Shown in pieces: positions 10,885 to 22,139 of a stretch of 64,000 nucleotides of DNA (the first letter of the stretch is position 1; each line of letters opens with the position of its first letter). The position numbers were made by a program, and so were the translations under genes. Where the stretch lies: assembly GCA_021234155.1 (NCBI GenBank), contig JAJEKV010000192.1:207001-271000 (forward strand). Reading direction: 5' to 3'. The notes below the pieces were generated by a model. The model was not told the DNA's origin. It did no database searches and was given only the letters and a program-made list of their open reading frames with translations. The stretch is from Isoetes taiwanensis (Eukaryota > Streptophyta > Lycopodiopsida > Isoetales > Isoetaceae).

Positions 10885-11483
10885 AGCGGCGTCGAGATAA
10901 ATTTTTTTTTTTACGCTTTTTTTCCCAAAAAAAAAAAAGTGACGCCATTAAACGACGCCGCTTATATGGCGCTGGCGACAATAATAGCGTGGGCGGATGA
11001 TGCCGCCACGCCGGCAAAAACAAATTCCGCACGCCGATATTCTAAGCATCGTTTAACGACGTCATGTCGACGTTGTGCCACTTTGGCGTGCGGCGGCATG
11101 TCGGCCAAACCCACCTAATGGCCGACCGTCACGCCGATTTTTAGTCGCCGCTCAACGACGCCATGTCGACGCGGGCGTAACACGGCGTGCCCGGCCGGCA
11201 TGTCGCCAAGCCACGCAGCCCGGATGTGCCACGCCAGATCCACGACGGCGTTAAACGACGTTTTGTGCATCGCAGACGACACGCGACGCTTTGCCGGCCA
11301 GCGCCAAAGACCATGCCATGCGGCATGGTGGACACGCCGGCTTCTTCGGTGGCGCCGTTGAACGACGTCGCCGATGCCGCTTGAACGACGCCACCGCCGC
11401 CAAATGACGTTGTCGCCGCTCGACGATTTGACGCCGCTCAACGACCTCTAGACGCCGTTGAAGGTCGACTATCCCTTGTAGTG
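10885..11483. repeat. CACTA-1 right subterminal repeats and terminal inverted repeat
   Basis: Contains A/T homopolymers (10903-10940) and then CGTCGTTTAACGACG variants, several decayed to CGCCGCTCAACGACG, ending GACTATCCCTTGTAGTG. The copies at 24505-25018 and 34619-35142 preserve the same order of motifs. The 34.6-kb copy keeps CAG/CTG triplets where this one shows CCG or CG. Confidence 0.7.
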
Positions 11484-11696
11484 CCCGGCCTCGGCGGGTT
11501 TCGGGAAAAACCTTAGTAGCAATAAGGATGCCGACATACCGCACGCTTATATACATAATCACAAGTACAAATTTGAGGTTAATGCCTGGACGTGGGGCAT
11601 AACCGAGTCCGCGTGTCCATTACCTCCCTGAGGTAATGATCCCAACAAGCCTACAGAGGCCGTTCATTAGCTCATGCAAGGCCCGATGGGGCACAA

Positions 11697-14600
11697 CTAA
11701 CCGAAAGCATACCGAGCCCGGATATCTTTGGGTACATCGGACAGCCCGGAGGGCGTGACTTTCATCCTCAATGGCGCCTTTGTTGACAAAGATCGACAGA
11801 CTCGTCCCTCACGCTGCTCCCGAATCCATCTCCCTCGCCTCAATGCGGAAGTGGTGTGCACTGCGCGAATGGAAGCAATCACTCTGCTTTTTCATGGGTA
11901 GATGGGTGCGCAGGTAGTGGTGTGGGCCCCTTGTGAGCATGGGATTAACCTCCGGCATCGATAATTTGCCACCTTGACATGTGACAGGGGCCTCTGATCC
12001 CAAAGCTTGGCCATGAAGCAAGCATCCAAGTACCGCTTCAAGGCAAATAGCGTTCCTTCTGGTGTATGCACCGGTCCACATCCGTGTGCCCCTGCACATT
12101 CCATAGCGAACCACCGGGCTTGCTTTGTCTTTCCAAAGATGCTTTGAGTCGCCAAGGGGCCCATCGCCACCGCCAAAGCAAAGTTGGGAAGCCGGGCTTC
12201 ATCCATAGCCACCACCTTCCTCGAAGTAAATAATGTGACGCTCCAAATAAGCAACCCTCTCAGAATGGAAGGAAGCCCTGCCTCACGGAGCAAGATCTGA
12301 TATGGGACCGTGGACTTCACTCCCGGTGCCCGCCAAGAAGGCCTTCAGACTGCTCTAGATCGCTCCAAGTGGTGAGGGATATCACCGGCCCCCACACTTC
12401 GCCTCATAGAGGAGGACCGGTTCAACCAAGGCCACGAACAAGTGTGCCCGGTGACCCCATGCATACAAACTACTTTGTGATCGTTGTTTTGCATTGCATA
12501 CTGTGGGCTTTCCGACTGCGGTGACCCGTAACTGATGGATGCATCCCGGTGTGTGGTAGTAGAAAACTCAATGCCCAAATACTTATAAGATCGAAGCCAC
12601 CTCCACTACCTGCCTGGTAAGTGAATGAGGGAAGGCGTGGGTGCCGGGATGATGGGACCAAAGCAGGCACCCTTGTCTTGGCCAAGTTAACTCTCATGTC
12701 GCTGAATTGGCGTAAAGTGTCCAAAGCATCCGTGGCGCGTTGCATGTCCTCCGGGGTATATGCGAAAGCAGTGTCAACATCATCGGCATATATGAGTTGC
12801 CGGATTATGTGGTGCATCAACTGAGCCGTGCTTTCGGCCTAGCCATTCTTCTAGCTGGTCAATGTACAAGCCGAAGAGCTGCCGGGGATAGAGGGCAGCC
12901 CCGGGCGCACCCCAATGCTACTAACAACGGGCTCCCCGACAAGTGTGAGACGGCCGGAGCAAGCCTCAGATAGTCTCAGATATAGCATTCGCAGAAGTCG
13001 ACGGGGTCCCTAGTCGTCTCAATCTGTCCCACAACTTATCCCGAGGCACCGCGGTGAAAAGCCTTTGCGAAATCCACAAAGCAACAAGATCTGGTCTCCG
13101 CGTTGATTCCTCTATCCTCTATGAGTGTTCGCGAGAGTGAAGATATGGTCAATAGTAGAATGCCGGGGCAGAAGTCGGGCCAAGCGGAGAGCCCGCACTT
13201 CTCCATCCTCTGCTCAAAGTGTCGGGCCGCCGCTCAAGAATCCCAAGCAACTTGGCAAAGACAGGCCCGACCATAATGGTAATGATAGTTGGTCACCGGG
13301 GTCCCCTCGCTTTATATGGGCACAATTGTACCGGGTAGTCCAAGTCGGGGGAAGCCTTCTTGCAATGCCCTATTGAAGAGTCTTTGTGAGAACCGCACCA
13401 TTGGGGGCCCGCCCACTTGAGAAGCTCTGCCGCATACCATCCAAATCTGCCGCCTTCCCCCAGCGTAGGCGCTGTGCCCATTATGACATCCCTTCAAGAA
13501 TGACCCGCTAGGGCCCGGCTCATGGAGGTACCGGTGCCCCGCTTCCCATTGGGTCATACAAATACCGCCGCAAGTATCTCACCCATTGTTCCGGTAATAT
13601 TTCCTATGGGTCAGGTGTTTACTCAAGACCTTTCTCCAAAAGATCCTAGGGTGGCGGTCTAGTAGACCAAACATCTGGCTTTGGTGTTCGCAAGGTACCC
13701 CGGGCTTTCTTGGTCTTGAGGAAGGAGCGGTATTGACGGACGGCCTCAAGGGCGAATGGTGGGTCCAAAGACTTGGCGGAGCCATCGTTTCAGCTCCCAT
13801 TCATTCGAACCAACCGATTGCGGGGAAGGTGGTTGCAGCCCCCATGGGATCGCCGAGAGCGGCCTCTCCCAAAGCATCCGCCCCCTACCCTCGGAGCCGG
13901 TTCAGTGGGCCATCTGGCCGTTGAAGTGTGGGGAGTCTGCGGCACTCCGGCAGCTCATGCTCAAGCATCCTCGCATAGACCGCCGCGATGATCATAGTCC
14001 GTGACGCAACCGCGGTACATGGGATGTTGGGGCAATGGGTGCTCGGTTGGCTCGCCAATCTATCTGCAAGAACAGAGGCCGATGGTGGGAAGTCTACTTC
14101 CCCTCGCCCCGGCCAATTGCCCCGACACCGATCAAGTGATGATCAAGTGTAGGCATTGCTCGCCCGCTAGCACGTAATCCACCACACCGTGCCGCCCCGT
14201 TCTCCTCGTCTACAAGTGAAGCGGTGGAGGACGGCTCACCATTTGCAACACATCCCATTGCAAATGACCAGGTCAAAGATAATGCCGAAAAAATGTATAC
14301 AAAGGTACACCGGCCATACCGCGGTCACCGGTCAAAAAAAAAGTCATCCGACGCCTTTGGCCAAACCATCTCTGCGGGGTCCATTTGCAACACATCCTCA
14401 GCCTAGAGGTGCGAATTTTGGGATCTCGCTCTGCTGTCGGGCGCATTGAAATCTCCAAGCAACATGACCTTGCCCAATTGTGCATGCAGATTGTATGTCA
14501 TCATATAGATTGACATAGGGCTCCCCCTTTATCCACATCCGTCGCGTGTGGTAAAAGTTGCTCTCGGCATGTGGGAAGTAGCAAGCCGCCACAAAGAGAG

Positions 14601-14900
14601 GGCTGCCATCGTTGTTACGCACTCGCACCCACAATTATCTGTTGTACATGCACCTTACCTGGGAGACCGATTGGGCCAAAGTCGTCCCGGTAGTAACACG
14701 CAATTCCTCCGTGTCCTCGTTTCCCGGTGCGCGATTGAAGATGGAGTAGCGCCGGTATCCCGCAAATCGGTAGCCTATGACCAAAGATGTTCCCATGTTT
14801 CCATGAGGAAGATAAGGTCCATGTCCATGGCGAATGAATTGAGATCGCCCCCCTTCGCCATGGAAAGCCACGGCAATTCCGTGATACCACATTGAGGCAC
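11697..14900 (-). pseudogene. LINE-minus copy 1 ORF2 (endonuclease plus reverse transcriptase), frameshifted
   Basis: ORF2 copies the LINE RNA at a nicked chromosomal target. The minus strand shows, in order, an exonuclease-endonuclease-phosphatase domain (14.90-14.40 kb; GGIACYYR, VAACYFPHAESNFY); the start of reverse transcriptase (13.56-13.29 kb, AELLKW...VPI.KA.GP); the active-site block LIYADDVDTAFAYTPEDMQR with the YADD catalytic aspartates near 12770-12790; DMRVNLAKTRV; then a C-terminal region (12.32-11.81 kb). Copy 3 has the same order, with GVRQGCPLSP preserved at about 36515-36550. Frames change every 100-400 bases and stops are frequent. Part of this may be sequencing error at CAG/CTG sites rather than decay. 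Confidence 0.8.
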
Positions 14901-14929
14901 GATTACTATTTAGTGGCATGCATCGCCAC

Positions 14930-16382
14930 TTCAGTCCGGTGGTAGTGGTGGTCCTGGGGAGCGGAAGATGTGGATGCCTCGGGGGGGCCCCCTCGGAGGG
15001 GACTTGAGGGGCCGGAGTGCCCGTGATCCCCGCTTTGGTCTGCCTGAATTCCCGATCCTTCCCCGGACCAGCCCCGGCCCCTCCATGTTCACTGCGGCAG
15101 TTCGACTTTTGGCCAGCCACGCCGCCGGGTCTCTTGTCAGGGCCGGGGTCAAGTCCCTGGGCAACGTCTGAGCCGTGCCCTTCAACTTCCTCGCTTCCGG
15201 ACAGATGGCCACCCGCCTCGCACGCTCTCAATCGGTGAAGATGACCACCGGGGCGACCGTGGCGCCAATTCCATGACGACTTCGCTTTTCCAATGGTCAC
15301 AGGTGCCGGGAACATCATCCGGTCCAAGATCCGTGGTGCCGAGTCCGAAGTGAGATGTTCTCCGACTCCTCCGTCGGGGCCTCGCTTTTCTACCACATTG
15401 CGGCTCCTGCGTCTCGTTCCTCGAGTTCGGGCGGGGCCGCACTGTGTGTTGGTTGAGGTGGGTGAGGCATGAAAGGCCGTGGGCCGGGCGCCGGGTGGTG
15501 GGCGGCCCGGCGTGATCTCGATGTGTTCGCAGCAGGTGTTGCGTGCTGGACGCCAGAGGTTGGTGGGTTCGCGGGGTTGGTGTGTTCTTTGGTTGTGGTT
15601 TTGTTCTCCTGAGTCCGAGCTCGGCTCTTGCAGGGACGTTGTCATGTCTTGCCATCTCCCCGCATGCAATGGCAGAGTTGCTCATGTGCCTCGCCGAGGC
15701 CCTTGCCTTGGGGCGGCCTTGGCCGGCTCCTCAGTAGCTCCCGATCTCGTGCTAAATCCTTACTCCCAAGAGCGCCAGTTCGCCTGGCTAGCTTCCAAAG
15801 CAGCCCGAACTCCTTGTCTCCGCGGTGGCCTCCTCGCAACCTCGGCGGGGGCGGCACAGTGCTCCCTATGTCGCGTGGCCTTAGCCTCCTCAACCTCGGC
15901 ACGGATCCAGAGCGGGGTTCGCGGTGTCTCTGCTCTGCCGGTTCACGTCCTGCGTCCCCGCTTCCATAAAATATCGCCAACCGCGGTGTCTACGCCCCCT
16001 CATATCTGCAAAGCTCCTGCTGGTATTGCTGTCTGTCAAATTGTAGCAAGTGGATGCTATCATCACTTTTGTCGTGGCGATTCTCCAATTCTTTGATTAA
16101 AATTTTTTTGGCACCAATGCTGCGCAACATCCGAGATGTTATGTTCTCCACCTCTGCCGGGGAGGCACGCAAGGCATGCACCTGGCCCTCAACCCTGCTG
16201 GATCGCGGCTCCAAAGGTTCGACCGGCCCGGATTGCTGTGTGGCCCCAGCTGTCCGGGTCGAGTTGGGCCTTGGCTCGGGCCTCCCCTCTTCATGGAAGG
16301 CGTCTCTCCCTCTGCGAGGCCTCTTCCTTGGTGGCCCCGCTTCATGGTCTTCCCCTGGAGGGCTCTGCCTGCGTGAGGTCAA
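14930..16382 (-). pseudogene. LINE-minus copy 1 ORF1-like region, broken
   Basis: Upstream of ORF2, fragments at 15990-16382, 15182-15685 and 14931-15212 give a basic start (PPRKRPRRGRDAFHEEG) and a heptad-like segment (VENITSRMLRSIGAKKILIK followed by ELENRHDKSDDSIHLL) that could form a coiled coil. A Pro/Arg/Gly-rich part follows. This matches the usual place and character of a LINE ORF1 RNA-binding protein, but no zinc knuckle or RRM is clear. The matching region in copy 3 is 47430-48940. Large open frames on the opposite strand here reflect high GC content. Confidence 0.5.
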
Positions 16383-16795
16383 CCCAGGGGTTGGTGTGTT
16401 TGGGCCTTCCCAGGATGCGTTGGTGTGGTCTGAGGTAGCTCACCAACCAAGTGTGGGTCCACACACGGGGGCGCGGTCTGTGGCCATGACTTGGGGTATG
16501 ACTTGGGCCACGACAGGTCAAACAGGGCTTTAGGTAGGCTATGGCGGGGGCTTATCGTGTCCGGCGGGGCTAGGGCGGTCGCAGTGGTGGCCCGGCCCGG
16601 CTAGGCAAGGCCAAGAGGCAGTTGATTGGGCTATGGCAATATCAGGTAGATGTTGGAGCCTAGCTCAACATTAATTTGTATGCTCTGACTACCCAAATTA
16701 GGGTTGGGAGCAAAGGGAGCAAAGGGGCTGAAAGGGGGCAAAAAAAAGGAAAGTGGCTAATAGACTCCTGGATATCCGTGTGTAAAATGCAAGCT

Positions 16796-17625
16796 GCCAC
16801 AAAACCTCTAGCACACAGCGCGGAAAAGTGCAGATTTGAGCACTGAAACAAAGGCAAGCATGCAGGTATCATACACCTTGGAAAGCTCTCTGAACCAGCT
16901 TTCCAACAAGCCCAAGCACATGAAAATCTGACATTGTATGTGAGAGATACAGTCCGACGAAGTGTCTATCGGTTGCCACAGAAACCCTAGCACACAGCCC
17001 GGATAAGTGCCAATTTGAGCATAGAAACAAAGCCAAGCATGCAGGTACCATACATCTTTGGAAAGATCTCTGAACCAGCTTTCCAACAAGCCCAAGCACA
17101 TGAAAATCTGACACCGGATGTGAGAGATATGACCGATCAAAATTCTGCCGCAAGACGAGACCAATCGAATACTTACTAAAACATACGCCAATCCCTATAT
17201 TGGTGTCGGACTTTCATCAACAACACCATCAGGAATTACGGTATGAATTAGTAAAACATTCTCGTAACCTTCAATAAGAGTACAACACACACCTTTCTAC
17301 ACCGCGTGGCCAAGGCCAACAACGGCATCAAGCGAGGGCTATACTTCTCAAAGAAGGAAGAAGAAGGGCTGCCACAAAAACACTAGCACACAGCCCGGAA
17401 AAGTGCAGATTTGGGCACTGCAACAAAGACAAGTATGTAGGTATCATACACCGTTGGAAAGCTCTCTGAACCAGCTTTCCAACAAGCCCAAGCACCTGAA
17501 AATCTGACACCGGATGTGGAGATATAGTCCGTAGAAGTGTCTACCGGTTGCCCCAGAAACCCTAGCACACAGCCCGGAAAAGTGCCAATTTGAGCACAGA
17601 AACAAAGCCAAGCATGCAATAAGAA
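16796..17625. repeat. 179-bp monomers in the LINE-minus 5' region
   Basis: Four units start at 16796, 16975, 17371 and 17550 with GCCACA(A/G)AAACC.CTAGCACACAGC. They share CGGAAAAGTGC, AACAAAG.CAAGCATGCAG, GAACCAGCTTTCCAACAAGC and CATGAAAATCTGACA. Spacing is 179 bp within each pair and 396 bp between units 2 and 3. They lie upstream of ORF1 and within the target duplications, so they resemble the repeated 5' promoter units of some LINEs. The copy at 49340 ends inside the first unit. Confidence 0.65.
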
Positions 17626-17649
17626 GAATGATAGTAGAAGTGCATGATA

Positions 17650-17667
17650 CTTAAGTTAAACCATTGA
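17650..17667. repeat. Right target-site duplication of LINE-minus
   Basis: CTTAAGTTAAACCATTGA matches 4912-4929 with one mismatch and follows the LINE 5' end. Confidence 0.6.
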
Positions 17668-17940
17668 ATATGGTACTTAAGTCAAAACCATTGAAAGATG
17701 TATTTTATAGAAGGTTGACATTAGGGCAAGGTTTTGGGAGGGAACCGTAATTTAAAATTACGGTCTAATGCTGAGAAGACATGCCTTGATTCCAAAAAGG
17801 AAGGACTGCAGATGGTTAGGCTATACCGCCAGATTGAATGCTTAACAAGAAATCAAACAAGTATTAGCTAGACAGACAGAGTATCGGAATTGCAAAATCG
17901 TTCGAGGTCTTTGTGGAGTTAATCTATGAATTATTTGCAA

Positions 17941-20473
17941 CTAGTAATGGTGCCCAGCGTTGCTGGGCATAAGTTGGGATATGATCAGAGCCAGACATAA
18001 ACTCTTGCTCTCTTAGCTACCTTCATGACAGATAATTTCAAACATTGCCAACTAATTTGACAATTCTAAAAACATTAGGCCTACTATTTTATGTATAAAA
18101 CGTTTTAGATGAGAAGTTGTTCACCAAAGTTTTTATGAAAAGTTCGTGCAATGTTTTGCTCTAGGGACGATTTTCAAACTCTGGTTGGCTCTCTAGTTCT
18201 AAGATGATCTTGAAACTTGTGCAGGGCTCTAATTTGGAATATGCAGAACTCATTCCTTCATGCTTTCCTTGATTTGCAGACCGATAGAAAAGATGAACCT
18301 TGATGGTGTATATAACTCTTGTATAGACTTTTGAATAAAAGAAGAAAAAGGAAAATACATGTGTTTAAAAAGATAACATGAGCAGCCGTACATCATGTTC
18401 TCATTCTCATCATTGTTTAACTTCCTTCTATGACCATGTTAGAGACGATATAAAGAGAAGATTACAATTCAAGATTTTGCATTTTTAAAATCCATTATTT
18501 CTGCAAGAGAATTGATGTACAATGCCTTGTTTGTAAGCAAATTAGGGTAAAAAGCGCTAATTTTGCAAAATGTACCATAGAGGAAAAAATTCAACTGGAT
18601 CGGCCTGTTTGTAAGACAATAAAAATGGGCACCACAAATTCTTCTTAACTGAGACACAGTGGTAATAACCTTGCAACATCACTCAGATTCAGTAGTACCA
18701 AGCATAGAACCTACATGATAAAAGAAGATAATCATTGAAAATAGGCAAAGCCTTATGAAAGACAAAACACAGCTTTGTGATCTGGCCTTGGTTGCTTGCT
18801 GCTTGAACACCGTTGTGTGTCTCTGTTGACTATGGGAAGAAACCCAAGCTTGGCTTTACTGCATATCCTTCTCCTCATGTCTCAACTTCTGTTGTGGAGC
18901 CCTATGGCAGTATGCTTTCAACTAATTCATCGCTTGAGCATACTGATGTTTCTGTATCGCAGGTAAAAGAAACGGCATAACAAAATTGGATCCTGTGGCA
19001 GCAAGAGTAAGAAACCAAGAGCCAAGAGCCAAGTGCCATCACCACTGCTGCTGCCTTCTGTGAATCAAGAAACGAATCACCTTCTGTCGAAGTTGAACCT
19101 GACGTGAGTTGAAGCCGGAGTTGAACTTGAGCTGAAGCCGAAGTTGAACCTGAGCTCAGCTGAGCCGTGAGAAACGTATTTCTTTTTGCCCTCTGACACA
19201 ACGTACTGCTATGCTTCTCTTTTTGCCCTATTTGTGCCATGGAAAATGTACTGTTATGCTTCTCTGTCGCTCCTGTGCTATCCATCATGAACTCTGCCAG
19301 TATGTTTCATATCATGAACTCTGCCAGTATGTTCAAAGATATAAAAGCAACTCTATTGTAAAGTGATATCATTAGACTGCTGTCATTATATCATTAGCCT
19401 GCTGTCATTGAATCCATTCAACAACCATCCTTTTGAGAGTAGTAGCAGATTGCTGGACCCTGCAAGTAGCTCATCCAACATTTGCATGGAAAAAATATTT
19501 AATACTACCCTTGGCTTCGGAACAATCTCATCAGGTATAATCTGAGTCTGGCAGCAGCTGATCGTAATGCTTCACCATCAAACAAAGATAGTTTGTATCT
19601 TTGGTTGACCATTATTCCTGCGTTTCACTTGACTATCATAGATCCTCTACACAAATTCAAGCCAATAATCATGATTCGTTTTCAACAGATAAATGTTGAG
19701 GGATAGTTAGGAGGCTATCAAGTTCTTTTACAGCAGCCAAGAGGCCTACAAATCTATTTTCAAACAGAGATGCATCTCCTGATTACCCTGTAGAAGGATT
19801 GCATATTTGTCAAAATCATGACAACTCTGCAAAGAGGGGCAATATAACCTGGCTATGGTGTCCTTTCTCCAGCCGCCCCTGCAACCCTAAAAAAATTCGA
19901 GACCAGAATCTGTGCCCCTACTGCAGAATCCTTTGCTGACATCATATGCCATAGCTATTGTTGCTGCAAGATCGAGCTTTCAGCACATCCTTATCTGCTT
20001 CAACAACTGATGTTCATCATCAAATGAAGCTCCAAATCCTGCAGCTATACCTAAGGATCCACTGTTCCACCACGCTGCCAGAAACCACCATAGCTGGGAG
20101 CTCAAAATGTCCCAACCACATTTTTCCCGACAAAGAGGATGCAGGCTACTCCACACAAACAATACCCTAAACTAAAAAAAAACCCCGAGCAGAGGACTTA
20201 GCGCAGAGGATGGCTGTGGCGGCCATCTGTTCAACCATATATCTTCATCAGCCATCTGTTCAATGGCGGCCATAACCATATAATCAGAGCTCTGCAAGCT
20301 TGGGTAGGCCGCCGGATCCTCCCCCGACCATATCCCGACCCTAGCGAAACCATACTTTCGGCATTTTAGCTTTTTTATGTTTCAACCGTCCGATAGATAG
20401 ATAGCAATATCCTAGCCGTCGAAATTAGGGCGAGATTCAAGACAGACATACACTATAATTTTATTATATAGGA
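17941..20473 (-). mobile_element. Helitron-3 (non-autonomous, 2.5 kb)
   Basis: On the minus strand it begins TCCTATATAATAAAATTATA (20473 downward) and ends with hairpin CCCAGCAACGCTGGG (about 17953-17967), then CACCATTACTAG at 17941. The host bases are A on the left and T on the right, as expected. The hairpin is identical to those of Helitron-1 and Helitron-2, so the three are one family. It encodes no Rep/helicase. It carries an alpha-tubulin fragment (18779-18966, antisense to the Helitron). A 128-codon frame on the minus strand (18902-19288) and a 60-codon frame at 19980-20162 have no recognised domain. Confidence 0.85.
18779..18966 (+). pseudogene. Alpha-tubulin gene fragment captured by Helitron-3
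   Basis: Translation gives [11 protein letters not shown], then after a small frame slip [20 protein letters not shown] and [20 protein letters not shown] followed by TDVSVSQ. This corresponds to the alpha-tubulin segment that follows the GGGTGSG nucleotide-binding loop, roughly residues 145-205 of a ~450-residue protein. It ends at CAG/GTAAAAG, which looks like an intron donor. It cannot encode tubulin: both ends of the gene are missing and there is an internal frame slip near 18810. Confidence 0.85.
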
Positions 20474-20684
20474 TGACTAGTTCTGATTGAATGACATTTG
20501 AATGCAAGATGTTATATGATTAAATTTGAAGATTTGAGACTAGGAAAATATCACAAGTTCTCAACATTAAATGATATTAGGAGTTGATCATCATATCATT
20601 GTAATTGAATTCTAAGTAGTCATTTTTGCAATTGACATTGATCTAGAATGCTTGTTATGTTGTGTTAACAAACAAATCTTACAT

Positions 20685-20696
20685 TGGTATCAGAGC
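20685..20696 (+). promoter_or_regulatory. Copia primer-binding site (initiator tRNA-Met)
   Basis: TGGTATCAGAGC is the usual plant Copia/Gypsy primer-binding site complementary to the 3' end of initiator methionine tRNA. It follows the presumed LTR end by one base and precedes the gag ATG at 20713. Confidence 0.85.
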
Positions 20697-20712
20697 AGGT
20701 TGAGATTATATT

Positions 20713-22136
20713 ATGGCAAGCAGATTTGATGCAGGATTGCTCAATGCAATTGAAGTGTTCAAGGGAGACTCTGGCTTCCAAGTTTGGAAAGTGAAGGCAT
20801 TAGAGGTAATTTGAGATCTCCTTTTGTCCCCATAAGAATCCTCCAATAGAATGAGTACATTACATCAAACTGCAATTAATGCAGCATTAACAACTTCATT
20901 GCTGTCGTTTTTTCCCTATAACTTTTGATCTACTCATGAAAATGTTGCGGCGTTTGTTGCATTAGATGCAGAATGAAAAGATCTTTCAAGTGATATATGG
21001 TTATGATGTATTTCAATACAAGCCATATGTGTTAACCTTAAAAAATATGGTTTTTTGTTCTTTTCTTATATATTTACATCCCAAAAGATATAACAATGGG
21101 TTGTCATTGAAAAGATCTTGAGGAGACGAATCCATTGCCACAAATAGTGTTCGAATCGGAGTTTTTGATCAAAAGTTATAGTAGAAAAATGACACTGCAA
21201 AAGTTAGTTAGAACTGCATTAATTACTGCTGCCACATAATACTGGAATAAAATACACTGGAGCTCTTCTCTTATTGGACAGTTTAAAAAGCTGATGTGGC
21301 TTTTTAAGCATCCCTTAATGGGACAAAATGAGATCTCAAATTACCTCTAATGCGAAGCACGTTTTACAAGTTGAAGATCTATGGGATCTTATAGAAGAAA
21401 ATGATGTGAACATGAGAGGTACAGCTGGCAGAAGTAGTGTTGGTGGTAAAAATGGAGCTGTTGCGGCTGAAGGAAGCTCCTCATCAAATGAGGGCCAAAC
21501 TGATGAAGTGCAGACCAGAGAAGTGAGTAAAGTGTCCAGAGGAAGAATCTTTGAAGACAATTCAAAGGCACAGGATATTATTATGAGCAAGGTAAGTTCA
21601 AGCATAGTTCTGAATTTAAGAGGTATGAGCCCTAGCCAAATGTAGAATTACATGCTTATAACCTATGAAGAGAAAACATCTTCTCAGATAGATGTGTTAG
21701 AAAATGAACTGAGGAGACTAAAGTTTAATGGTAAAGACAATGTTAATAATTTTTTTTCAGAACTTTGATAACATTGTTGCTGATCTAGAAGGTGCAGGTG
21801 TATTTTATACACAACAACAACAAATCTTGGCAATATCTAGAGCTGTTGCAGGTTTTGGGAGTGTAGCAATGTTCATTAGAACCATTGCTAAAACAAGAAT
21901 GGAAGCAGAAAGGATGCTTAAAATAGAAATAGAACAAAATAGACCTTTAGAAGAAGAGGAGACATCTCAAATCCTATTTGCTAAAGGCAAAGGAAAGAGA
22001 GAGGATCGATCAAGTGGTAAAATAGGCCCATGTTACAACTGTGATCAATTTGGACATTTGAAAATAAATTGTCCTACTTTAATGAAAGAAATTAGCTGTT
22101 ATAACTGTGGAGGAAGAGGCCATTATGCCTCAAACT
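20713..22136 (+). pseudogene. Copia copy 1 gag, split by a MITE and truncated at the zinc knuckle
   Basis: Gag forms the retrotransposon's capsid-like particle. It starts MASRFDAGLLNAIEVFKGDS at 20713, is cut at 20796 by a MITE, and resumes at 21358 as HVLQVEDLWDLIEE. The C-terminal part (21754-22136) has a CCHC zinc knuckle, CYNCDQFGHLKINC, and a second knuckle CYNCGGRGHYASN whose final Cys codon is a TGA stop. The same stop is present in copy 2 (about 53021). There is a further frame break near 21640-21730. Confidence 0.85.
20797..21353. mobile_element. 557-bp MITE inserted in Copia gag
   Basis: Perfect inverted ends start GCATTAGAGGTAATTTGAG, with at least 24 bp matching and the similarity continuing to TGTCCC. 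The 4-bp GAAG lies on each side (20793-20796 and 21354-21357). Removing the element restores a continuous gag frame (VWKVK/HVLQVEDLW), which confirms the boundaries. The interior has no coding capacity. Confidence 0.85.
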
Positions 22137-22139
22137 GAT

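Larger units (their letters stand above)
5045..11483. mobile_element. CACTA-1, non-autonomous CACTA DNA transposon
   Basis: Begins CACTACAAAAACATTG and ends ATCCCTTGTAGTG, i.e. CACTACAAGGGAT on the other strand. A 3-bp CCC lies immediately outside each end (5042-5044 and 11484-11486), matching the 3-bp duplication of CACTA/EnSpm elements. Both ends carry dense subterminal repeats built on CGTCGTTTAACGACG. There is no transposase. It sits in the 3' region of LINE-minus and itself carries Helitron-1 (5633-8331) and a small LTR element (9433-10875). Right-end-only copies lie at 24505-25018 and 34619-35142. Confidence 0.8.
4930..17649 (-). mobile_element. LINE-minus, copy 1 (non-LTR retrotransposon), interrupted by CACTA-1
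   Basis: Read on the minus strand it has a repeat-bearing 5' region (16.8-17.6 kb), an ORF1-like region, an ORF2 with endonuclease and reverse transcriptase signatures, and a 3' end (about 5044-4930) reading TTTGTACTTGGGTCCCATAG ... and ending in a short ATTCT microsatellite tail. An 18-bp target-site duplication flanks it. CACTA-1 (5045-11483) sits in its 3' untranslated region. Removing CACTA-1 leaves about 6.3 kb, a normal length for a plant L1-type element. Reading frames are broken many times. Further pieces lie at 25019-25318 and at 35143-36681 plus 45597-49354. Confidence 0.75.
17668..20683 (+). mobile_element. Presumed Copia 5' LTR, split by Helitron-3
   Basis: The sequence directly before the primer-binding site ends in TTACA, a normal LTR 3' end. 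About 210 bp of it lies after Helitron-3 (20474-20683) and up to 270 bp before it (17668-17940). No second LTR is present for comparison, so the left boundary is uncertain. No coding sequence other than the Helitron cargo. Confidence 0.45.

Noticed and set aside
15479-16533. Long plus-strand open frames (up to 205 codons) in the GC-rich interval
   Set aside because: They are antisense shadows of the LINE-minus ORF1/ORF2 region, lack any domain and are not conserved in frame at 47356-49126.
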